This document shows positions 1-8,600 of a stretch of DNA of 64,000 bases, piece after piece. The translations under genes were made by a program, and so were the position numbers. The stretch covers positions 127,386 through 191,385 of the forward strand of contig NZ_LMPD01000003.1 in NCBI RefSeq assembly GCF_001424305.1. Direction: 5' to 3'. The notes beneath the pieces were generated by a model. That model had not been told where the DNA came from. It ran no database searches and worked only from the letters and a program-made list of their open reading frames with translations. Each line of letters starts with the position of its first letter. Within the stretch, counting starts at the first letter, position 1. Origin of the DNA: Pedobacter sp. Leaf176. Lineage in GTDB: Bacteria > Bacteroidota > Bacteroidia > Sphingobacteriales > Sphingobacteriaceae.

Positions 1-415
1 CCAGATGCTCCGCACATCCAAAGAATAGCGCCAGCTCAGCAATGGTTATTTCCCTTCGTCAAATCTTAAATTCAGCAGCTGCTTTTAATAAATTGTTTAT
101 TTTCAGATTTGGACCAGCATTAAATACTTTAAAACTAATTTTTCAGTTTAACAGGAAAGTAGTTCCACTCTTCACCATCTACAAAGATTAGCGAAAATTT
201 TCCCTTGCTTTCTTTCGTCCCAAAACCTAAGTACCTGGCCAACTACAAATTATGTCAAGACTATATTTTCGACATAGCAAACATTTCATAGTCCGCAATG
301 TTGTTTACAAAGACCGGCGGAGAACAACTGGTTACAACATTACATTGCCCTTCCGAGAACCGCGGCCTAAAGAGCCGGCGTCACCTTTTTTTGGAACTGC
401 CCAAAAAAAGAAAAC
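1..415. other. Left-edge noncoding stretch
   Basis: No gene is supported here. An in-frame ATG at 298 opens a longer reading frame into the following response regulator, but its extra residues do not resemble a receiver domain; the genuine start is at 416 in another frame. On the minus strand the first ~50 bases read a short helix-turn-helix-like peptide that runs off the window edge; it is too short to call. Confidence 0.4.
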
Positions 416-813
416 ATGAGTACCATCATTATCCAAGAAACCGACCCGCATGTATTGGACAGCTTCAAGCTGCGCTTGCAGAAGAAAACTTTAACGTGTA
501 TGCGATGCAGCAGTGCAATGAAGACTTCATGACGTTAATCGAAGAAACCAAGCCACATGTTGTGGTACTTGACTACCGGTTGGACGGAAAAAATTGTCTG
601 GACATTTTCAACAAAATCAGAATAAGATACCCACACCTGCCGATGATTGCCCTAAGTTGCAACCATAACATCAACACCTTAGCACCCGAACTCGGCTTTG
701 ATGGCTATATCCCTAAGCCGTTTGACCTGGATGAACTCTATCGTACACTCCGGCATTTTATACCAGGTCCAACCAGTACCACATCCAAAGAATATTCATC
801 GGTAAACACTTAA
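416..813 (+). pseudogene. Response regulator receiver protein, frameshifted
   Basis: A stand-alone receiver (REC) domain of about 130 residues, normally the phosphorylation target of a histidine kinase in the cytoplasm. The start at 416 reads MSTIIIQETDPHVLDSFKL, the expected first strand and helix of a receiver, but the frame is then lost. From about 472 the frame two bases ahead continues with the rest of the domain: the phospho-acceptor in VVVLDYRLDG, the conserved serine in ALSC and the lysine in IPKPF. Restoring one G next to 472 (CTGCGC to CTGGCGC) rejoins both halves without loss. The gene is therefore either a recent single-base-deletion pseudogene or a sequencing error. No DNA-binding output domain follows. 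A second receiver gene lies 85 bases downstream on the same strand. Domain identity is secure; the cause of the break is not. Confidence 0.8.
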
Positions 814-898
814 ACCCGCGGAATAAGTACCTAATATGCTTATCATTTGTGAAATAGGCAACTGTTTTACATCCTAAACGTACACACCAATAAAACCT

Positions 899-1258
899 AT
901 GAAAAAAATAATTACGATCCTTGAGGACGACAGGGATATACGGGAGATTTGCATCATGCTCTTTTCAGAAGAAGGCTACAACGTTCATAGCTTTGAAAAC
1001 ATCGCTTCGCTCTCAAAGGCTTACCCCAAGGATGAGACCGATTTATTTCTTTTAGACATCCAGTTGCCGGATGGCAATGCCCTTGACTTATGTAAAATAT
1101 TAAAAGCCAGCCCCATATATCAATCCATACCAATCCTAATGATGTCTGCTAACTTTAAAAAAGGAATCTCTGTTCCGCCCTGCCAGGCCGACGGATTTAT
1201 CGAAAAACCTTTTGATATTAACAAACTTCTGGACCGGGTGGCGATGCTGATGCATTAA
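899..1258 (+). CDS. Single-domain response regulator
   Basis: A 119-residue protein consisting only of a CheY-like receiver domain. Visible key residues are the acidic pocket E9-D10-D11, phospho-acceptor D53 in LLDIQLPDG, S83 in MMSA and K103 in IEKPF. With no output domain it presumably acts through protein-protein contact or as a phosphate sink in a phosphorelay. It follows another receiver gene on the same strand. The large hybrid kinase at 5690-10051, which ends in an HPt domain, is a plausible but unproven partner. The A-rich sequence before the ATG is typical of Bacteroidota, where Shine-Dalgarno sites are weak. Confidence 0.9.
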   Translation: MKKIITILEDDRDIREICIMLFSEEGYNVHSFENIASLSKAYPKDETDLFLLDIQLPDGNALDLCKILKASPIYQSIPILMMSANFKKGISVPPCQADGFIEKPFDINKLLDRVAMLMH

Positions 1259-1389
1259 CAAACAATTATAGGAAAGTATTTGTTGCACCTTTTGTATGGC
1301 CAGTGAGAAACAATGATTAAATATAGATGCTATAGCAGTTATAGACTAAGTTGCTTAATCGACTACTATTGCCAAATAAATCGAAACAA

Positions 1390-2053
1390 ATGATGCTCCG
1401 CCAGTTAATAACCTTTCCACTTGTTTTCATCGCGCTGACAATTCTGCTTCCATCCTGTAAGAACCGGAAGTCACGAGTGGAGCAGCATCATTCGCAGACA
1501 ACGGTCATCAAACCATCTAATAATGAACCCAGCGCACCAACTACAAATGACACCTTACAATTTATACACTTTGAGGGAAATTATGATTACTGGTCATGTG
1601 TCTTCCTAAATTCAAAAAAAGACACGGTAACCCTTGTAACAGATACCGTTATATCCGGCAGGTACAGGAACAGAATGTTTTTGGTGACCTACTTTACAGA
1701 TACGCTCTATCAGGCCGGCGATAACGACAGCAAGTTCACTGCGCTACGCATGAGTAACTTTAAGGTACTTGGCAGAAAGCCCTTTGTTGATCCCATAACC
1801 GAGCAGCAGATTTTGCAGGACGTATGGAATTTGCAGGAGGTGCAGAGCGGAGCTGACCAGGTGTTATAGCTGAAAGGCCGACAAATGAAAAGAATTATTA
1901 TCTTGTGGAAACCGGTACCCACGGGAGGACAACTTTTCCAGGTTTCATATGTTCAGGGTCTACATTTACCCCAACTACGAGATTAGGGTTTACGATCCCG
2001 GGAATGATACGGACATTAGTCTTATGCAATGGAGAGGCAATAGCAGCAAATAA
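1390..2053 (+). pseudogene. Putative lipoprotein with two frameshifts
   Basis: Not a family I recognise. From the ATG at 1390 the product has a basic N-terminus, a hydrophobic stretch and a lipobox (ILLPSC), so it should be a lipid-anchored envelope protein. The first frame ends at 1869, but coding character continues: the frame offset by two bases reads VIAERPTNEKNYYLVETGTHG, and the third frame then reads FRVYIYPNYEIRVYDPG and on to a TAA at 2051-2053, 17 bases before the next gene. Two single-base deletions explain both breaks, one in the C pair at 1857-1858 and one in the G run at 1923-1925. Restored, the protein would be about 220 residues. It is a decayed gene or an assembly error. Confidence 0.6.
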
Positions 2054-2070
2054 TTTTAAAGACAAATCGA

Positions 2071-2373
2071 ATGAACATTACATGGCGCACCATCATCATC
2101 AAGCTTTGCTTTCTCATCGTTCCATTTATTATTCTTGCGCTGATATTACTGGATAATGGGGGTAACGGCGGAGTTGGCGGCGGAGGTTATGACCTTTCCG
2201 GGCTTGTTTATGGGCTTGCCTTATTTGCAGTGATCATTCTTTGGCTGACCTATATCCTGCTGGGTTACCTGTGGGTTAAAACTCCAGCAGAAAGAAAGGC
2301 CCAGCATTTGTTGACCATTTCGGGAATAACAGCGCTTATATTGGCCTGGATAATCACCTCGCACATGTTTTAA
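2071..2373 (+). CDS. Small three-helix membrane protein
   Basis: An unrecognised 100-residue protein. Three hydrophobic segments are visible at about residues 8-27, 44-66 and 80-97, with a glycine-rich loop (GGNGGVGGGG) between the first two. It should lie in the inner membrane. It starts 17 bases after the end of the reconstructed lipoprotein and is probably co-transcribed with it. The frame is intact, unlike its two damaged upstream neighbours. Function unknown. Confidence 0.6.
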   Translation: MNITWRTIIIKLCFLIVPFIILALILLDNGGNGGVGGGGYDLSGLVYGLALFAVIILWLTYILLGYLWVKTPAERKAQHLLTISGITALILAWIITSHMF

Positions 2374-2870
2374 GCATTAGGCAAAAGTTAATCCAGAAAA
2401 TCATTTTAACAAATAGTTGAAGCTGATTATACCATCGCAATATTGAATTTGCAGATTTATCGGCAAATATTTTAAATTCTGTACTAATGCTGCCTGCAGA
2501 AGCCCTCACCATTTCCGGCGACCCTGCATAACTAAAGCATAACTTTGGTAGTGAAATGTTTAGCAAAAACAAACCTTGGCTTTCACATTTTGGTAAGCAA
2601 TAGCCACACTAGGGTAAACAACGGTAACCCTGGAATAACCTGTCAGGATGAAATGATGAACGAAAATAACAAATAAGGCCCCTTTTGCCCGCTATAGGGC
2701 GGCGCCTTATAAAATCATTGAGGTCAAAAATAAATGCCATCGGTTGATATGTTGCTTTCCAGAAAGAACCTTCCAATGGCAAATATTTTTAATAAACTAT
2801 AAAGGAATATCTGAATTAATATAAGGTTCAAAAAATTTAGTTCAGTGATATAAGAATTCAACAAAAATCG
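2374..2870. other. Intergenic region with one nested hairpin
   Basis: About 500 bases between convergent genes with no convincing coding sequence. One nested inverted repeat stands out at 2673-2710: outer arms ATAAGGC/GCCTTAT and inner arms GCCC/GGGC. It could be a bidirectional terminator, but no clear T-tract follows. Confidence 0.4.
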
Positions 2871-3710
2871 TTACAAAGCATTGTGTTCAGTAATCGCCTC
2901 GCCAAGTACTTCCACAAATCGATCATCAAGCTGATCCATTGTGGCCCATTTAACACCCCTTTCTCCAGGTTGAGCATAAATTGCCCCAACTTTCACTTCA
3001 TTGTCAAAGATTCTGTAAACACCATTCTCCTGTGGTTCTATCCTAAAGCTTCGATTATCTAAATTAACATAGAAATCTTCATGTTCTACAAGTGACCGTT
3101 GCTCGTCTTCAATTGTATTTTGCACTGGATTATTTGTGTGGGCATGCTCAATAAGCTCGTGTATTTTACTACTTTCCTCCTCACGCGATAGTGGTAACTC
3201 AGGTAATTGATCTCCCGCGGAATTTGAATCTATTCCTCTAGAAATAATGTTCCCCCTGTCGAAATGATGGTGTTTATAAAACTCCGGATGCTCCATCTCT
3301 ATTATCTCTTCCTCTATTCTAAGGGCAGCCGGGCTGCCAATAGCGGATCTGATTTGCATTTCTGTCTCCCTTGTTACCTCGCCAATAATATAACGTGGCA
3401 TGGATGCATATTGCTGCTCGCTCATTACCGGTATAACAACTTCTTTAGTATTTTCGGCCAGATTCGCATAACCTATCGGAATCAGTACCGCCTTCTCCTC
3501 CGTAACCGCCACCGATTCATCAAGATCGACAATGATGTATCGAATAGCATCTTGTGACGCATCAAATAAAAGATCCCTGACTTTACCAACCGTAACGCCA
3601 CTTTCATCGACTACAGGCCAATTCGTAATATCCGCCTGACCTTCAACAATCTTGTAATTGCTATTTGATAACTCATCAAGGTTAACATAGTCTATTTTTC
3701 CTGTATTCAT
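2871..3710 (-). CDS. PRC-barrel domain protein, stress-type
   Basis: A 279-residue acidic soluble protein. Residues ~15-95 look like a PRC-barrel, with the recurring pattern WPVVDESGVTVGKVRDLLFD followed by a strand-rich section. The middle (~110-200) is charged and histidine-containing, without an obvious fold. The last ~65 residues form a second compact strand-rich segment. Proteins with this layout (PRC-barrel, often with a YsnF/DUF2382-like region) are usually stress-induced and of unknown mechanism in this phylum. No signal peptide is visible, so it is probably cytoplasmic. It is monocistronic, with about 390 noncoding bases upstream. Confidence 0.7.
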   Translation of the reverse strand: MNTGKIDYVNLDELSNSNYKIVEGQADITNWPVVDESGVTVGKVRDLLFDASQDAIRYIIVDLDESVAVTEEKAVLIPIGYANLAENTKEVVIPVMSEQQYASMPRYIIGEVTRETEMQIRSAIGSPAALRIEEEIIEMEHPEFYKHHHFDRGNIISRGIDSNSAGDQLPELPLSREEESSKIHELIEHAHTNNPVQNTIEDEQRSLVEHEDFYVNLDNRSFRIEPQENGVYRIFDNEVKVGAIYAQPGERGVKWATMDQLDDRFVEVLGEAITEHNAL

Positions 3711-4103
3711 ATCTTTTTATATTAAGGCTATTGTTATATCGCCTCTAATCTAACATTGCCAGCCGCAAATGGTTTTCAATATCTCCACTGCCTCGGTTAA
3801 GATGGATTCATCGATGTAATACGAATCAATAGCTTGCCTTCATTTCAAAATGAACCAAATTATATACGGCTACATCCTATATCGAAAGTTTAATTACAAT
3901 ATATTTTTATTGAATACATAATTTTGGTGTATAAGTAAAATAAAAAACGAAATTTATGCCTATTTTTAAGTCCTTTATGACCTTAAAAGAGCGCAGATTA
4001 TTTATCGATAAAAAGTAAATATGATTGTAAGCGCATCTAAGAGCCAGCAGGAATAACAGGAGCGATTATTGCAAATAGGTTATTTTATATTAAACCTCAT
4101 ACA
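3711..4103. other. AT-rich intergenic region
   Basis: Noncoding region between the divergent PRC-barrel gene and a short plus-strand reading frame. It presumably carries both promoters, but I could not place an exact TANNTTTG element with a matching upstream box. Nothing else stands out. Confidence 0.4.
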
Positions 4104-4271
4104 ATGGACAATTCACCAATTCACTCAAATAATTTAAAAGCGGAGTTAAGAGATTATCAGGCATTTAACGGAAATAGTAAAACCCGTAAGGCCTTGTTTT
4201 CTAAATTAATTAATAGTTTTTTAAGCAGTTATAAAAAAGTTTCTGGTAAGGATAAACTGGCTACTCGTTAG
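4104..4271 (+). CDS. Possible small basic protein, 55 aa
   Basis: A short reading frame from ATG 4104 to TAG 4269-4271. The N-terminus is polar (MDNSPIHSNN) and the rest is a lysine-rich, amphipathic segment (KALFSKLINSFLSSYKK). It is unrecognised. In its favour are an isolated position in a gap otherwise without genes and a hairpin immediately after the stop (GCATTTT 4271-4277 with AAAATGC 4299-4305) that could terminate it. Against it are its length and the lack of a recognised family. Confidence 0.35.
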   Translation: MDNSPIHSNNLKAELRDYQAFNGNSKTRKALFSKLINSFLSSYKKVSGKDKLATR

Positions 4272-4334
4272 CATTTTGGTTAGCCTATGTTGCACGCTAA
4301 AATGCAATCACGAAACATTGCGATTTGGTCGTAT

Positions 4335-5525
4335 TTATTTTAAAGACTTTAGCTGATCCTTCTTTAAGTCTTTAATTTTTTCAGCATGTTTGTTTGTTAC
4401 AGATTTCGACTGCGCCCGCTCATAATATTTTATTGCATTTGAGATGTCACCTTTCTTGACGAATATTTCAGCCATCAAGCCGTATACCTCCTCATCGTCT
4501 GGGTATTCATTTAGCAGATTTTTTGTCAACGCTTCTGCATCATCAATCTTTCCTTGCGACAGTGAATATTCTGCGAATTGAAACAAGGCGTTACGTGGCA
4601 AAGAAATATTAACACCATAAGACTTGGCTATATTAATCTTTTTGTCTTTTAAAACCACCGACGGGCTCGTTTTATGATATATTAAAACATCCATTGCAAG
4701 GCTATCGGAGATGTACCAATCCTTAAACACAAATGCTAAACCTGCGGGTATACCGTGCAGCGGAGTAGTCATATGGTTATATCCTTTCAAAAAATCAAAT
4801 TGCCAGTTCACCACATTGTGTTTGTGCAACTTATAAAGACTATCCACTTTCAACGCCCCTGATTTAAAACCGCTTTCCTGAAAACCATTATCTCCGGAGG
4901 AAAAATAATATTTCTGTTTTTTTAAACTGCTAACGGATGTAGCAGACAAGTAACGCTCTACTTTCGAAATAACTTTCGAATTAATAGTATTGTCTTTATT
5001 AGGATAATTTAAGGCTCCACTTATGCTAATAACAGAAGGAAATATTTCCGGGTAGCTAACCATGGCGTTCGTAACAAACTGCCCACCTAATGAATGGCCA
5101 ATTAACGTTACATAACCATTCGCTTTATAATTTTTATTGACATAATCCAGAAGGTCGTTTTTTATAAAATCCAGGAATATTTTTGTGGTTTGCTCTGATT
5201 TTTCGAAGTTCAATTCCTGGCTTCTATTATTTTGTACCACGCCCAAAAATATCGCTTCCGGGATGTCATTTGTCCATGTCATTCTATCTATAATCGACGA
5301 AGTCAAATTGTACAGGCTTTTATCCTGTGCATCAAACAAAATGATTAAGGGATAACGTTTATTTTCTATTCCATAGTTCTTTGGAAGTTGAAGGTATATC
5401 GTCCGGTTTATATTTTCTTTTGAAGAATGTATTGTTATTGTATTTTTATCGCCTAATTTTACCTGTTGCGCAGATGCTGTAACCAGCACTGACAACAGGG
5501 CTATAATCGTAGATATTTTTTTCAT
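4335..5525 (-). CDS. Secreted alpha/beta-hydrolase esterase with C-terminal TPR
   Basis: A 396-residue protein with a signal peptide (cleavage after ...VTASAQ). Residues ~25-290 are an esterase-D/enterochelin-esterase-like alpha/beta hydrolase: nucleophile in GHSLGG near residue 145, and a candidate catalytic histidine in GYNHMTTPLHG near residue 252. Residues ~310-390 look like two TPR helices (ALTKNLLNEYPDDEEVYGL and a following repeat). The family hydrolyses esters of small molecules, including siderophores, in the periplasm or at the surface. It is monocistronic. A direct repeat sits about 60-90 bases upstream of the start. The substrate is not evident. Confidence 0.85.
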   Translation of the reverse strand: MKKISTIIALLSVLVTASAQQVKLGDKNTITIHSSKENINRTIYLQLPKNYGIENKRYPLIILFDAQDKSLYNLTSSIIDRMTWTNDIPEAIFLGVVQNNRSQELNFEKSEQTTKIFLDFIKNDLLDYVNKNYKANGYVTLIGHSLGGQFVTNAMVSYPEIFPSVISISGALNYPNKDNTINSKVISKVERYLSATSVSSLKKQKYYFSSGDNGFQESGFKSGALKVDSLYKLHKHNVVNWQFDFLKGYNHMTTPLHGIPAGLAFVFKDWYISDSLAMDVLIYHKTSPSVVLKDKKINIAKSYGVNISLPRNALFQFAEYSLSQGKIDDAEALTKNLLNEYPDDEEVYGLMAEIFVKKGDISNAIKYYERAQSKSVTNKHAEKIKDLKKDQLKSLK

Positions 5526-5585
5526 AATATTGCCTGAAACGTATATATGAAATAAATATCTGCTAATACTGGTTTCCTTATGAAT

Positions 5586-5617
5586 AAATGTGATGAGATC
5601 AGGCTAAAATGTGATGA
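5586..5617 (-). promoter_or_regulatory. Direct repeat in the esterase promoter region
   Basis: Two exact copies of AAATGTGATGA (5586-5596 and 5607-5617) lie 21 bases apart start to start, about two helical turns, upstream of the minus-strand esterase gene. The spacing suits a dimeric regulator binding one DNA face. The regulator is unknown. Confidence 0.4.
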
Positions 5618-5689
5618 ATAGATGTGAAGGTAAAAAGGATATACTTTGTAGCTGCTTCATCAAGCATCAAATAATTTCAATTGAACTAC

Positions 5690-8600
5690 TCAATTCAGAT
5701 ACCTGGACGTTAATATTTCAATGAGCAAGGTAATCTCCCCTAAAAATTCCTGTTGAAGCTCAGAACACAATCCTTCATCCAGGCTTTCCAGCCGTTCCAA
5801 CTTAGTGGAAATTTCTGCGAGATAGACCAACCCGGCTGATACAGAAGTTCCGTAAACCTTATGGCCAAGCAACCTGATATTTTCCAACTCCCCGCCTGTT
5901 AAATACGCATCCAGATCGGCTACAGATTGTTTCAACTGGCTAATGGTAAGCGATGCAATTCTGGCCAGTTTGTCCCTGTTCTCGCCATAGTACATTTTAA
6001 GCTTGCCGGGATCAAAATGTTCGGTTGGCGAGGATGTATAAAAATCCTGGTCTTCCATGCCGACTGATAACCCCTCGACCCAACTACCAAGAATTAGTTC
6101 GAGTGAACCTTCGAGTATGGGCTTTGTTATAAAATCATCCATTCCGGCTTCAATGCATTTTTCCCTTTCCCCCGAAACATTACCTGCCGTAACGGCTATA
6201 ATTGGGGTACGGCCTGTTGTTTCGGCCAACCTTATTGCCTTTGTCGCCTGATATCCGTTCATAACCGGCATTTGCACATCCATTAAAATAAGTTTGGGAG
6301 ACGTAAGTATAAATTGTTCAACGCCTTCCTGCCCATTCTTAGCCTCAACAACTTTTGCGCCGGGATAAAGTTTGCCGATAAGCGTACGTGCCAGAAACCT
6401 GTTAACTTCATTGTCTTCAACTATAAGTATGGTAAAATCCACATGATGATCTAGGTTGCTTTCCGCCTTCGGCTTATGGTCTTCTACAGCGGGCTCTTCT
6501 TCCAAGACGTGAAGCCTGGAGAGCGCATTATATAAGTCTGGCATCTTTATCGGTTTTACCAACCGATGGCTTACCTGCAGTGTGCGGCTCGCACTAATCA
6601 GCGTACTGTCATCTGCCGAACTATGTAGCAGCAATATTGGCAACGCTGCATGACTGGAAAAGAACGTCTGCCTGATTTTGGTCGTGGTTTCCAGTCCATC
6701 CATAAAAGGCATATGGTAATCCATGAGTACAGCATCATAACGTTTCCCCTCTGCCAGATTTTGCAGCGCCTCAAAACCGCTTTTCGCAAGGTCTGCTTTA
6801 ATCTGCTTTAATTCCAGCATATCGGCCAGGATATGTCTGTTATTATCGTTATCATCAACGATGAGTATGTTATTAATTGAATCTATTGCTTCCCAGTTCA
6901 CAGCCTCACCTTGTTCACAGGCGAGTAAAATATCAAAATAAAAAGTGCTTCCGACGCCTGGCGTGCTTGTTAACTGTAGTTTGCTGCCCATCATGCGCAA
7001 CAATTTGTTTGATATGGTCAATCCAAGCCCTGTTCCACCGTATTTTTTTGTTGTGGAAGAATCTTCCTGTGCAAAGGCATCAAAAATTTTCTCTTGTTTA
7101 TCTTGTTGTATTCCAATTCCGGTATCGCGGATGCTGAAACGGAAAAGGCATTTATCATCAAAATTTTCCAGCATTTGTACTTTCAGTTCGATCTCGCCCT
7201 GCTCGGTAAATTTTGAAGCATTACCAAGAAGATTGATTAAAACCTGTTTCAGCCTTACATCATCTGTCCACACAAAACGTGGCAGTTCCGGACTTAGGTT
7301 CAGCAGCATTTCCAGATTTTTTGACTGGATTTGGTATGTGGTGATGTCTGTAGCCTGACAGGTCATCTCGAAGAGGTCGCACTTTTCTATGTCAAGCTCA
7401 AATTTTCCGGCCTCTATCTTAGAAAAATCAAGAATGTCATTTATGATATTGAGCAGTGCACCAGCAGACTGGCTAACGATCTTAAGGTATTGCTGCTGGG
7501 TCTCATTGAGTGTGGTTTTTAGCAGGAGATCGGTAAAACCAATCACGCCATTGAGCGGCGTTCTGATTTCATGACTCATATTGGCCAGGAATTCAGACTT
7601 GGCCAGGTTTGCCTCATCCGCGTGAATTTTTGCGGCCTTAAGTTCATCACGCTGCGCAACCATACCGGAGATATCCTGGGTAAAAATCATCATACCTCCA
7701 ATTTCAGATGCCGATTTATACCACGGCCTCATTTCCAGGGTAATGAAATGCTGTTCATCCGTAAGGGAATCGATAAATACATCCTCCTCTCTCCTTAATA
7801 CCTGGCCTTTGAGAATCTCCCTATGGCGGAGCTTTCGTTCTTCATCCAGATTAGGAAACATCGTATAATGAGAAGCACCTATAATATCTTGATTTCTAAA
7901 ATTATAGTCCTCTATCCATTTTCTGCTCACAGCGAGGTAACGCATATCATTGTCGAGCATGGCCACGGCAGCCGGAGTGTGTTCAATAAAAGCCAGCAAA
8001 CGCGCCCGCTCTGTGGCGAGCTCAACCTCCATTTGTTTTTGCCTTGTAATGTCGGTTGCCACGCCAAGATGACCAAGAGGTTCACCTTTTGGATCCGTTA
8101 TAGCAGATACAGAAAGGGAAACATCAAAACGCTCACCCTCTTTAGCAATATAAACAAGCTCGTGGAGGGATGCCCGGTCAGCGCCCCGCATCGAGAAAAA
8201 GTATCTCAAATCTTTGACTTCATTAGCTGCTGTCTTTGAATTCGTTTTATTAGAATCAGTTTCAGCATTATACTCAAAAAATTCCGGCATCTGCGTTCCA
8301 AGCATCTCATTGGCAGAATAGCCCAAAAGATCCTCTGCGCCCTTATTGAAAACGGTAATTAGCCCGTTATTATCTGTCGCAATAATACACAGATCAGCAG
8401 CAGCATCAAGAACATCATCTAATAGTTTTTTGGATGCACCGAGGGCAATTTCCGATCGCTTAGTTTTATCAATATCCTGTAAAGTACCAAATACACTTGT
8501 ACAAATCCCATCGCTGAAAACTGCGTTCCCAATTGCCCGCACCCATAGATCCTGGCCGCTGGCGTTGATAATTTCAATTTCCAGATCATAAGAGCCGCCG

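Noticed and set aside
298..415. Longer start for the first response regulator at ATG 298
   Set aside because: The residues before ~472 in that frame do not resemble a receiver domain, whereas the frame from 416 does.
1905..2156. Separate 83-residue gene starting METGTHGRTTF
   Set aside because: Its first residues belong to the middle frame of the broken lipoprotein; the rest is out of frame with both the lipoprotein end and the following gene.
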